From Stomoxys calcitrans (lineage: Eukaryota; Arthropoda; Insecta; Diptera; Muscidae), in contig NC_081556.1 of NCBI RefSeq assembly GCF_963082655.1, positions 157,528,328 through 157,592,327 of the forward strand: DNA of 64,000 nucleotides. Reading direction: 5' to 3'. Numbering within the stretch: position 1 is the first letter of the stretch; every line of letters starts with the position of its first letter. The notes beneath the pieces are model-generated. The model saw only the letters and a list, made by a program, of their open reading frames with translations, searched no databases and had not been told where the DNA came from. Positions 48,066 through 59,329 of this stretch are shown here, piece after piece. The translations under genes were made by a program, and so were the position numbers.

Positions 48066-48813
48066 AGGTTAGCCCTTTGTTTTTTGCTCAAATTGTCATT
48101 CAAGTAAACTATTGAAAGTTTGACTTTGTTAACGATAAACAGGTCATAAGGCTCTAAAGAAAATTATCAAAATCCTAATACGTATAACATTATTGCGAAT
48201 CCGAAATTATTCAGGCATTCTTCAATTACTCTCGTTTGTCAATGAAACGGCAAGAAGGGAAAGAATGAACGAAAGTAAATGTAGATCATTTTATTAGAAT
48301 GAATCACTCTTGACAGCTCTCACTTTTGGACAGTATATACCAATGTACCAAGTCATTCATATGTTATTCGAATGGAATTCTGTTAGGAAGACGGTATACA
48401 GAAATGTGTATCAAAACCGGACCTTATATTTATTAATGGCATTGTGTTGTGCTTGACTGTTAACCCAAAATTGAAGATAAACACCCTGCCAATAGATCAA
48501 TTTGCTACCTGCGAAACCAACGAAACTACATAACAAGTGCAAATTAGATTGGAACGGATTGGACTATTTCCAATTCGAATGTCATTCATTCATATTCATT
48601 AGAGCTCAACGATTCGGTATGAAAAACGACTGGCAGACTACTTCTCAACTGTTATTATCCAATTGATCCGGGATATGGACTTAATTACTGTGCTGGCAAA
48701 TCCGTCACATTTTTGTGCCATTAAGTGGTGAGAATGAGAATTTGCAAAGCGTAAATACAAAAAAAAAAAAGAAACACTTGTATGATCGATCTTCTCTGGT
48801 TGAGGTACTTACC
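48066..48813. other. Unique non-coding region
   Basis: No gene or repeat recognised. It lies next to the candidate 5'-UTR exon. Confidence 0.35.
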
Positions 48814-49440
48814 ACAATTCGCACTGACAGATAAATTACAAAATGCTGTTAAGAATGCTGATGATTATGTTGTTATTGTGGCTGCTGCTGTTACTGTTGG
48901 GGAATGATGGAGTAATCATAAATAAATCCTTGGAATAGTTTCACGTTCTATGTGTTGTGGGTCTCCCAAAGAAAATTGTGTCAATGTGGTCGACGGTGTC
49001 GTAGTCGTCGCCGTGGTCTTCTCTTCTAGCTTGACGATAGAATTTCGATCTGTACAAAGTTGCCGTCAAGAGCAGATGATCAACAGAGGCGGCTGGCTGT
49101 CAAACAAAAAGACAGCAGATAGACAGACGGAGGTAAGGTAGTAAATGGATGGAATTTTAATTGCAATTTTGCAGTGAATGTGTGCAACACAATTCAATTC
49201 ACAATTCTGTTTTATTTTTCTTGTTGCTATTGTTGTATTATTATTATTATTTTTGCACTTAAAGCTTTTCGTTTCTGTTTTGTTTTCTAACGCTTTCAAC
49301 TTTGCTGTTAACAACAACAGTGATAAATCATTACCAATAGGCCAGGCCAACCGAACAAAAAAACAAACACCACAATATTGTCTTGTTATTGTTTTTAATA
49401 TTAATACTGGCTGGTTGGCGGGCTGCAATTGCAAGTGGTG
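48814..49440 (-). other. Candidate 5'-UTR exon with strong splice donor
   Basis: On the minus strand this unique sequence is A-rich with CAA/AAC/CAG runs typical of fly leaders (aacagcagcagccacaataa). It ends at GAATTGTG|GTAAGTACC. It contains only short open frames, among them a 26-codon one starting MITPSFPNSNSSSHN. If real, the gene would run leftwards, in the same direction as ETHE1 and the PDZ gene, and it could be a distal first exon of the latter. This is speculation. Confidence 0.3.
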
Positions 49441-49837
49441 TGCAACGTTAATCTACTATAATTAACCACGATTAACCAGCTCTCAATTGTTTAATTATAC
49501 ATTTATAATTATAATGAGGAATTTCGAATTTCGCTTTCAACATCGATCGAAACAGGGGGCCACTTTTCATTCGTTGTAAGGAAAAGTCGTTGTTCACTCG
49601 TAATATTCGTTTGTCCCTTTTGGAAGGGAGGAATTTTTACGTTTAGAATATTTCTTCACAGTGTGCACAAGGTAAGTTAAACGCGTAAACAGAAAAACAC
49701 AAACACACCAGAACTGTACGCAGGCGCAGTAATCAACAAACGTTTCACGTTGCTAGACACATTCAAACTAAAACTACAAATTCTTTGATTAAAACAGAAT
49801 GAATGGTGGTTTGGCATGAATGAAGAAAACTTTTTGT

Positions 49838-49858
49838 TCTCTCTCTCTCTCTCTCACA
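49838..49858. repeat. (CT)n microsatellite
   Basis: A perfect CT run; a second short one lies at about 51487-51502. Neither is linked to a gene. Confidence 0.85.
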
Positions 49859-50227
49859 TTTGAATTAGGCTTGCCTACCAGGGATGATAATTTTGATACT
49901 TTGGTACTTTTTACCATTTGGTACCTTTTTCGAAAGCTAAAATTTTTCTTTGTAGCATATTCCCACGATGATACAAGAAACACAGAGAATATTATAATTA
50001 TGGTTCAGTTAAGAAATTTGTACATTTAATAAAAAAAATTCGTTTAAATCGAACTTATAAACGAATTTGTATTATTGATTAACAATTTTGTAATTTCGAT
50101 TTAGGACAAGCTCAAAAATCCAATGAAAGTGGTTAAAAACCAATTTATTTGATAGTTCTCCCTTCACTCAAAGAACATTTTTGCCAATTTAATAAAAGGA
50201 AATGATACCAATTTTCGGGCGATATGA

Positions 50228-50389
50228 ATCTTTTAAGTTACTGTAAACAACACAAATAGCGCTCGTATGTGAAAACGTTATGAGTACATATAACCTCAAA
50301 AACGGCGAGCTTTACGATAGAGCTGTCAGTTGGCAAATTGCAACACAAGGGTTATCCGTTCAATCCCGAAATAAAAAAGGCAACCCTCG
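50228..50389 (-). mobile_element. mariner 5'-end fragment
   Basis: The reverse complement matches the first 160 bp of the mariner at 14.6 kb, including the inverted repeat gagggttgcctttt, 'cttgtgttgcaat' and 'ctgacagctctatcgtaaag'. A TA follows its outer end. The coding region is absent. Confidence 0.85.
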
Positions 50390-50490
50390 TATCATAATTT
50401 TTTTCAGTTTATAAGACTAACGTGCACCTTAAATAATAAGAAATAAATGTATGTAACATTTTCGACATAGGATGTCGAAATCTTTTAGCA

Positions 50491-50728
50491 GTTAAGGCTA
50501 GTATTCGCCGGCTGGTTCGCTTTTCGCTATATTTTTTGTATTTACTTTTTTCTAAATAATAGATTTTGAAGCAAAAAACTTGCTAAGGACATTCCCCCAT
50601 TATTTATAGAACAATATAATTAAAAGTAGTATGTTATCATTGTGATTTTTTTAGTGTTTCAAAAAAGCAATAGCGAAAAACATTTGTTTTCAACTGTGAA
50701 AACGAACATAGTACCTGCCATTACTTAG
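50491..50728. mobile_element. MITE, second copy of the 36.5 kb family
   Basis: gctggttcgcttttcgctat on the left pairs with 'gaaaacgaacatagtacctg' on the right. The interior shares 'agattttgaagcaaaaaa' and 'gtgtttcaaaaaagcaatag' with the 36.5 kb copy (inverted). Confidence 0.7.
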
Positions 50729-51457
50729 TAGACGTAAAGAATTACTTAGAAGTGTTAAGAGCTTGGAAATTGGTGCTTTGTACATCATTAATCGCATCTG
50801 CATTTAGTCCTCTACTGGAAGAAAAAAAGTTATAAAGTAAATAATAATGTTAATTTTTTTTTTTTTTTTTTTGAAGAACTAAAAATTTGTTGTTTTATTC
50901 GAAAATTTTAGGATATGAAGAAGGGACAATCTGTAACAATTTTTTTTTCAAATGCTCGTTTGAATAGCCTTTATAACGGTGTATTCAAATTTGTAATCAG
51001 TTCACAAATAAACCCACAATTTCAAGAATACCGACTAACTACAATTTTCAAACAAAAAAAACTTGGAAGTCAAATATCTCATAAACCGTTAGAGATATTC
51101 CAGACTTTTTAGCTATTTTTTTTTTTTGTTGGGTTTTACAAGCTCTGCCTTTCCGCCAATAAATGAATGTTTGGCAAGCATTTAAAATTTTGACACCCTT
51201 GAGCTGACAAACATTAAAGCTACCTACATCACCCTTTAGACCTACTAGGGTCCCAAAATTTTGCATACTTATTGTAAAACAATTTAACATTGACGGAAGT
51301 TTCTTACACATATCTCTTAAATTATGTTCAAGATTTTTGAATACGCAACACTGCAGCGTGGATTCTTATTCTGCACCAAAAAGAAACTTTTGGATAATAA
51401 AAAGTACCTTTTGGACTAATATTTTATGCAATTTGCCAATCTCAATTACCATCCCTG

Positions 51458-52235
51458 ATGCACGACTTGTAATTTTCTCTCTTAAACACTCTCTCTCTCT
51501 CTGTCTTTCTTTCATTAGCCTAGTAGTTCTCACTATTTACAAAATGTTTGTTTCATTTGTTTATTATTATTGTTCCGTGTTGCGTTACGTTACGTTTCAA
51601 TGCAATGTAAACATGCATACAAATGGTGGTTGTTGCTTTTGGCTGTTGATATCGTTGCCTGCTCTGGGGGGAAAATTTTGTAGTGTGAAAAAAAATTTTA
51701 AAACTTGTTTTGTTTACAATTTATGTTGTGTCTTTAAGTTGTTGTTGCGTTGCCTAAAATGCATTTCACTACCTTCCCTAAACAGATTCACATATTCCAT
51801 ATTTTAATGTCGGCATTTTCCCCTTTGTCTTTTTTATTATCCCTTTTTTTAACATAGATTTTCCTTCCGTTGTGAGGCATGCAACGTCGGAATGCAAGCA
51901 AGTATTTTGTAGTTTCATTACAAGAAATTTGGTTGTCAATGGGCAACGTAAAGCCTTCCAAGAACTACACCAACATTTTGTGGTTGTTCACTTTGGCCTG
52001 TACGAGTATATTGTTCATTAAAGATAGATGCAGGGAATTCAATTGAAATTCAAATCATATTGTTGAAAATTGATGTTCACGTGAATGAACTTAGTGATGT
52101 TAAGGACTAATTAAGCATAAGTGATAGCCGGTTTTTCGATAACGAACCAGTGAACCAGGCAGTGAATATGCAGGTCTCAACATAAAATTTTAATATTTAA
52201 TTTATAGAAATTATATGGCATCTACAATATATCAA
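51458..52235. other. Non-coding stretch
   Basis: A Cys/Phe/Leu-rich frame runs through 51337-51807 but has no domain, start context or splice support. Nothing else is recognised. Confidence 0.4.
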
Positions 52236-53345
52236 ACAAGTAAAAAGGTGTTAAGTTCAGCCGGGCCGAACTTTGGGTATCTACGCTAACCACCTTTCGT
52301 TAAAATCCGGTGAAAAATTCATACTTATGCCCCATAGCAACTATATCGAAATATGTTCCGATTTGGACCAAATATTAATAAGTCAGTGTTCAATTTTGTA
52401 TAACAAAATATTGGTCTTTTTAGTAGCTATACCTAAAAATAAGCCGATCTGAATCATATACGACACGGATATGGAAAAGCCTAACATAAGTCACTGTATC
52501 AAATTTCAGTGAAATCGGATTATAAATGTGCCTTTTATGGGGCCAAGAGTTTAATCGATAGATCGATCTATATGGCAGCTATATCCAAATGTGGACCGAT
52601 CTGAGCCAAATTGTAGAAATATGTCGAAGGGCTAAATTGTACTCACTGTCCCAAATTTCGACGACATCGGATTATAAATGCGCCTTTTATGGGTCCAAAA
52701 CCTTAAATCGAGAAATCGGTTTTATGGCACCTATATTCAAATCTGGACCGATCAATGCCAAATCGAAGAATGATGCCGTCGGCCAAACATAACTCACTGT
52801 CCCAAATTTCGCCTAAATCGTGGAATAAATGCGCTAAATCAAGAGATCGGTCTATATGGCAACTATATTTAAATCTGGACCGATCTAGACCAAATTGCAG
52901 AAGGATATCGAAGGACCTAACACAACTCACGGTCCCAAATTTCGGCGACATCGGGGCCTTTGATTGCCCAAAACCTTAAATCGAGAGATCGATCTATATG
53001 GCAGCTATATCCAAATATGGACTGATCCGGGCCAAATTGAAGAAGGATGTCGAAGGGCCTAACACAATTCACTGTCCCAAATTTCGGCGACATCGGGGGC
53101 TTTATGGGCCCAAAACCTTAAATCGAGAGATCGATCTATATAGCAGCTATATCCAAATCTGGACTGAGCTGGGCCAAATTGAAGAAGGATGTCGAAGGGC
53201 CTAACACAATTCACTGTCCCAAATTTCGGCGACATCGTGGGCTTTTATGGTCCCAAAACCTTAAATCGAGAGATCGGTCTATATGGCAACTATATCCAAA
53301 TCTGGACCGATCAGTGCCATATTGCAGAAGTATGTCGAGGGGCCC
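52236..53345 (-). mobile_element. Helentron-like element, minus orientation, left end missing
   Basis: Terminus acaagtaaaaaggtgttaag and ttcagccgggccgaa, then seven units of about 150 bp ('tatggcagctatatccaaat', 'caaatttcggcgacatcgg'). The array stops at 'gtatgtcgaggggccc' without the repeat-free left part. Confidence 0.8.
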
Positions 53346-55084
53346 TTTTTCCTGATTGGAATATTCTGTCCCTACACCAATCTATCGATAAACAAAAAGA
53401 AATGATAAGCAAAATCTTACGATTTTATAGCAACTGGTAGCCAACTTCTTGTACAAATACATTTTTAATTCGTTCCATTTATTTTTCTTGCCAATATAAG
53501 TCATTAAAGGAAACAAATCGCATTTAACAGTCAGACCTAGTTTTGAGCAATTGTAATAGTTGGCTTACACAGATTTCCATGCATGCGCATGGGCATTCGT
53601 AAGTAATTTATTCATGCCAAACCATTCTTCATAGACTACACCACACGTTTGGTGACGCCTGTACTTTGAATTAAATTTACGCTCTTGCCAAAAATGTAAA
53701 CAAAATACAAACAGAAAATCCTAAAAAAAAATCAATCTCATATAAACAACCCCATTTAGGGAAGAGCGTCACAGAAGAAAAAAAAATTAACATACAATTA
53801 ATTCGACAATTTCCTGTTTTAACGGCCAAATTTGTAAATCTTAAGACCGACACCAAACAAATCCCCTGGCGCATGTCTAGAGTTACAAGACAGCACCACA
53901 ATCACCATCACCAGAGGCCGCCTTGGTATGCAAGGTAAACCACGAGGTAAAGTGTTCAAATCGTGTGTGGTGGAGTGTTTCTTGTTTCCCTGGAGCAAGA
54001 CGGATGATGTCTTCTTGGCCTCTAATGTTTCCTCTTTCTTAAACGATAGAAGTCAACCACTTTGAAAATCAACACCTTTTTCTGGCGAATGATACGATTT
54101 TATTCGATGGTGGTGTGGTGTTGCCAAAGGGGTGTCTGCCTTTCTGCTTACAGCAAGAAACCAGCTGCTGTCGTTGCTTCCTCTTTGGCTCGGCAGGCCC
54201 CCATGCCGGGAGGTGAGAATGCAATTTTAATTTAAATGAAAGTTGCAGTTTCTAACAATAAGACGCTGAAATTGCAACTTGTTTGGCAACGTAATTATCC
54301 TTTGGCATGGCCCATCACATCATTGTTCTCCGAAAACAAAACAAAAGAACATTGGCTTAGGGAAGTTTGAATGCATTTAACGTTTGCTCGATTATAATCG
54401 ATCGATCTGCGCCTGCGCTGTTCATATGTGCCAAGGAAAAGGAACTGCATGTACGTGCAGCATTATCAATGAAGTATGCATTTCCATGCCGTTTCCCCCT
54501 TTCGGCAACCATCTGGTTTTATAATTAATGGTTACAAGTCGCTAGAGCAGAAAGCAGAAAACGCCTAAACCTAAAAGGCACTGCAAGACATTTAATGTTT
54601 CGATTTTCTTATTATCTTTCAGTGAATATGTCAGCGATCTAAATAGGGCTGTTAAACATATGCCCTTCACGGCGACGGACATTTCCAATAGGCCATTGTC
54701 CATAATGTTGTCACATCCTGGCAGGGAAAAGCCCTTTTAAGTAGGCCATAAATTTGTAGGAAAATCCAATGATCCTTAAAGGTATGAGCGAATGCATACC
54801 TGCCTGTGGGTAAGAGAGTACTAATCCCTAAGGATTAAATTTAAAATCTCCTCTTAAGCTTGCCACATGTGTAGCAGATAAGTTAAAACAAATGAGTCAA
54901 TAAGCACCCTCGCAATAAGAAAATCGATTCGTAACTAAGAGTGCAAGCGATAGGTCGGGGCTCAAGTAATTAAAAAAAATACCTATGCCAGCATATGGCA
55001 TGCAAAACAGTTTGGGTCATTTATGTGGCGACATTGGCCATGGTCACTAATTCATTTGTCCCTGCAGAGAAAAAACTTCAATAA
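53346..55084. other. Unique non-coding region
   Basis: About 1.7 kb of non-repetitive, slightly GC-richer DNA with palindromic bits (catgcatgcgcatggg near 53580). Candidate for intronic or intergenic regulatory sequence; no exon supported. Confidence 0.35.
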
Positions 55085-55352
55085 AGGAGGAGGTTAGCAT
55101 GTCCGCCATTGACGCTGAAGGCCTGGGTTCGAATCCTGACGAAAACATCAGAAAAAACTTTCAGCGGTGGTTAACCTCTCCCAATGCTGGTGATGTTTGT
55201 GAGATGCTATGCCATGTTAAAACTGCTCCCCAAAGAGGTGTCGCACTGCTGCGCACCGTTCGGGCTCGGCTATAAAAAGGAAGTCGCTTATCAGTGAGAT
55301 TAAAATTTGAGTCGGACTGCACTCAGTGATATGTGAGAAGTTTGTCCTAATT
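55085..55352 (+). mobile_element. tRNA-derived SINE, nearly complete
   Basis: It has a perfect polymerase III B box GGTTCGAATCC at 55126-55136, a degraded A box (aggttagca), and the full body ('tgctccccaaagaggtgtcg', 'gttcgggctcggctataaaa') to 'tgatatgtgagaagtttg'. It is the best plus-strand copy in the window. Confidence 0.85.
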
Positions 55353-55359
55353 TGCTTTT

Positions 55360-56760
55360 CCAATACCACCTTTAGATGTACCACTTCATATCTTCGATAG
55401 GCGAACATGCTAATATTTGTATTACTATAGTTTACTTATATCACTTTATGAAACTTTTGCAAATCAGAAGTTGCAAATAATTGTACGCAGAAAACTAAAC
55501 CTTGATGAGTGTAAAAGCTACAACTAGGGTGATCAGTGATTTTTTGGGTTTTTAAAACGAATAGAGAAATTGGTTTCTTGAAATTTTTCACTTTTAGGGT
55601 TTTTGGAAATCGGGTTTCTTGCCAAAAATCACCGGCTTCTTAAATGTGTCTATGGCTCTTGCTTTTTTCCTATTTGTCATAAATATCACTTTCTTTTATC
55701 ATTTTATTGAAGTTTTGTCTTTTGACAACATTTTCATGTGTTTTGGCCTTTAGAGAAAATTTTATTCAAAATATCAAATTTCGTCCTTTCAGAAAATATA
55801 CAAATCTTTTATTTAAAACAATTTATGTTTGCCATCTTTTATTTTGATCTTTACATCTCGAGATCATATTCAATACTTTCTATTCAAACATAACATAGCA
55901 AAGAACTTCTTAAAGTTACAGTAGCTGGGTAGGTAGAGGAGCACATTAATCAATTTGACAAAGCTGTTGATGAAGATGCATGGCGTATCAGAAATCCACG
56001 AGATCCACCATGCCAGTCAAAGTGTTTAAAATACCAACACGCACTTGTCTAACTTTTATAAATTCTTTGCTGTTATTTTTTGAATAGAAAGCATTGAATA
56101 TGACCTTGAGAATCCAAAAATTTTAGTTTATATTTTTTTAGAAAATATTTTTTTTTTCTCTTTTGTTATTGAGATTCCATTGCAGGATATTGTCCGGCTT
56201 TAGATCATTGTTTAATGCTTCTATTTAAAGAATAGTATATCAAAAAACATTTGAAAGTAAGCAAAAAGTGTGTTCTTGCTAGAAGCATTTGACTGGTTTC
56301 TCGTATCAAGATTTCATTTTCGACTAAGAAAAATCAGCAGCAGGAGATGTCAAATGGATCATGGTGCTTTACAACCAATATCCTGCAATGAAATTTCAAA
56401 ATATATTCTTTTAATTGTATTTTGCTTTTTTGATCTTCTTTAAATTTTCTATCTTCAATATTATCCCTAAAACTGCAAAAGGGATATAGTATGAAACTAC
56501 TCTTGCGTTAATCTTAATTTTAATTCATAAACTTTTAAAGAGTATTTTTTTATAACAAATAACCTATTAACCTTATTTTAAATCTCAAAAACTCAAAACG
56601 GGTTTTTTAAAGCACATTTAGTGATCTTATTTAAATTGCCATTAAGATTGAATGATGACAAAATAATTGAGAAAACCCGCTTGATGGGTAAATAAGGCAA
56701 ACTTAATATCCGTCCATTTTGACCTAAAATTGAAAAAATGTGTACATTTGTCAACCGACC
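55360..56760. other. Non-coding AT-rich stretch
   Basis: Local direct repeats of 'gggttttt' and 'ggtttcttg' lie near 55540-55630; otherwise nothing recognised. Confidence 0.35.
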
Positions 56761-56828
56761 TTTTACGAGGGCTGTTATATAAGTTTCTTCTAGACAACAC
56801 CAAGTGTTGCCGGTTGCATTCCATTGAT

Positions 56829-56891
56829 ATTTCCATTGGAAAGCTTGGCATTTCCATTGGAAAGCTTGGCATTTCCATTGGAAAGTTTGAC
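56829..56891 (+). repeat. 21-bp tandem triplication in the mariner leader
   Basis: Units start at 56829, 56850 and 56871 (atttccattggaaagcttgg). The last differs only at its end. It lies between the mariner inverted repeat and its start codon and contains the palindrome tttccattggaaa. Confidence 0.9.
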
Positions 56892-56971
56892 ATTTCCTAG
56901 CATTATTGTATTCAGATCGTTTTGAGTTTTGTGATGTTTACAGTGACTTGAAAAAATGAGTTTGACAAAAA

Positions 56972-57799
56972 ACAAGTAAAAGCGTGCTAAGTTCGACCGG
57001 GCCGAATCTTACATACCCTCCACCATGGATCGCATTTGCCGAGTTCTTCTCCCGGCATCTCTTCTTAGGCAAAAAAGGATATAAGAAAAGATTTGCTCTG
57101 CTATTATTATATTATTAAATGTTGGAGACCTGTGTAAAATGTCAGCCAATTCGAATAAGAATTGCGCCCTTTGGGGGCTCAATATAGTAAAATAGAGAGA
57201 TCGATTTATATGGGAGCTGTATCGGGCTATAGACCGATTCAGATCATAATAAATACGTTTGTTGATGTTCATGATAGGATCCGTAGTACATAATTTCAGG
57301 CAAATCGAATAATAACAACGACATCTAGAGGCTCAAGAAGTCAAGATCCCAGATCGGTTTATATGGCAGCTATATCAGGTTATGGACCGATTTGAACCAT
57401 ACTTGGCACATTTATTGGATATCATAACAAAACACGTTGTGCAAAATTTCACTCCAATCGGATAAGAATTGCGCACTCTAGAGGCTCAAGAAGTCAAGAC
57501 CCAAGATCGGTTTATATGGCAGCTATATCAAAACATGGACCGATATGGCCAATTTACAATGCCAACCGACCTACACTAATAAGAAGTATTTGTGCAAAAT
57601 TTCAAGCGGCTAGCTTTACTCCTTCGGAAGTTAGCGTGCTTTCGACAGACAGACGAACGGACGGACATGTCCAGATCGACATAAAATGTCGCGACGATCA
57701 AGAATATATAAACTTTATGGGGTCTCAGACGAATATTTCGAGTAGTTACAAACAGAATGGCGAAATTAGTATACCCCCCATCTAATGGTGGAGGGTATA
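56972..57799 (-). mobile_element. Helentron-like element inside mariner, exact ends visible
   Basis: It runs from acaagtaaaagcgtgctaag with ttcgaccgggccgaa to 'aatggtggagggtata'. Both sides are AAAAA (56967-56971, 57800-57804). Removing the element and one A run restores the mariner frame MSLTKTELTREQF. It contains four units of about 145 bp. Confidence 0.9.
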
Positions 57800-58511
57800 A
57801 AAAACGGAATTAACACGTGAACAGTTTTATGCGACCATTTTTCAACTTTCGTCGACAAGAGTGTAAAGCTTCTACAATGGATTCAATCGTGGCCGACACT
57901 CGCTCAAACTCGAATTCCGTGAAGGTCGTCGAAAAACGGCCGTTGTACCAGAGATCATTGATGCCGTGCGTGAACTTATAATGCAAGATCGTTATGAAAC
58001 ATACTACGAGAAAGAGGCATCCGTGGGCATACATTCGATATTGCATGAACGCCTTTCCTTACAATAGGTTTGTTCTCGTTGGATTCCGAATAATTTGACA
58101 ACCGCTCGAAAAAATGTTCGTGTCGATTAGTGCGAAAAAAAGTGCTTCAAAATACGTTTTTAAGATCGTTACAGGTGGCGAATTGTGCCTCTATGTGTAT
58201 GAGTCCGTAACAAAACATCAGTCGGCCGTGTGGGTCTTCGACAGTTGCTTAAGGAAGAAACTCTCCGAAAAAAATGGTCGCCCTTTTCTTCTGCAAAACC
58301 CGTCATGTGGCGACTATTTTGCGTGGGTAACGTAGGACGGTCAATTATGGATAGTACACACAATTTGATTACCTGAAGTCTTGGGAGAAATTCGAAAAAC
58401 GAACAAGAAAAGACGAATCATTGTTCACCATGACAATGCGAGCTCTCACACATCGGCTCAAACCAGCCCCTTTTTCACCGGTCAAAATGTCGAATTGATG
58501 GGTCATTCGTA

Positions 58512-59290
58512 AATACCCAAAAGGTATTTACCCGGTGAATTGGATAAGTATTTACCCATTTATACCCAAAAGCTGGGTATTTATAATTTTGCAGATATCT
58601 TGGGTATAAAAATATTTTCCAAACAATTTTTGATAATTTCGTATTCTTTGTATATAAACCTGATCTTCTGAACTCATAAAATCGGAATTTAGTTACATAT
58701 AGCCGCTATATAGACCAATCTGCAGACTATTAGTCTAGATGCAATAAAGTGGTAATTTTTCATCCTATTTCGATGAAATTTGGCACAGTGAGTTCTGGTA
58801 GACCCCTTTCCATTTCTTTGAAGTGTGGTTCAGATCGAACTATATTTGGATATAGTTACCCTTAGACCGACCGCCCGATCTCCCAACCCATTCCTATCAA
58901 ATGTGGTACAGATCGGATGGTCGGTCTATAAGGCAGCTATATCCAAATATAGTCCGATCTGAACCGCACTTCACAGAAATGGATAGGAGTCTACCAGAAC
59001 TCACAGTGCCAAATTTCACCGAAATCGGATGAAAAATTACCAATTTATTGCCTCAAGACTTTAAATCTGGAGATTGGTCTATATAGCGGCTATATGTAAC
59101 TTAATTCCGATTTTATGAGTTCAGAAGATCAGGTTTATATTCAAAGAATATGAAATTATCAAAATCGTTTGTTTTTTTTTATACCCAAGATATCTGCAAA
59201 ATTATAAATACACAAATAATTATCCAAAAAAAAGGTATTTATTGGGTATATACCCAATAAATACCCAAGCGTTGGATATTTACCCGGTAG
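58512..59290. mobile_element. Foldback element: long imperfect palindrome
   Basis: Arms 58579-58881 and 58910-59209 are reverse complements at roughly 85-90 per cent by eye, with a 28-nt spacer. A stretch of about 28 bp around 'ttttgcagatatcttgggta' is perfect in both arms. The homology continues more loosely to the ends, which are rich in 'gggtatttaccc'-like motifs. The arms carry Helentron-type units (gatatagctgccttatagac). No coding sequence. Confidence 0.85.
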
Positions 59291-59329
59291 AAGCCCATCT
59301 CTAGTTATGACTTCTAGCATGCATGACAA

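Larger units (their letters stand above)
49879..51457. mobile_element. Putative hAT-like element, ends only
   Basis: CAGGGATGATAATTTTGA at the left is mirrored by the complement of TCAATTACCATCCCTG at the right, and both ends then carry 'ggtactttt'. The CAGGGATG start resembles hAT ends, but no convincing 8-bp duplication flanks it and no transposase is readable. Two other elements lie inside. Confidence 0.5.
56766..58509 (+). mobile_element. mariner (irritans-type) pseudogene with nested insertion
   Basis: The 5' inverted repeat starts at 56766 (cgagggctgttatataagtt) after TA. The transposase start MSLTK at 56956-56970 resumes after the insertion as TELTREQFYATIFQL. It then decays through frames holding VFKIVTGGELCLYVYE and HQSAVWVFD, where the catalytic 'GDES' Asp block is altered to GGEL. 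The HHDNASSHTSAQT region survives only in a shifted frame. It ends at 'gaattgatgggtcatt', where the foldback element begins, and the 3' quarter is missing. Confidence 0.9.

Noticed and set aside
51337..51807. 156-codon open frame rich in Cys, Phe and Leu
   Set aside because: Composition follows TTT/TTG runs, there is no start context or family motif, and it overlaps the end of a putative transposon.
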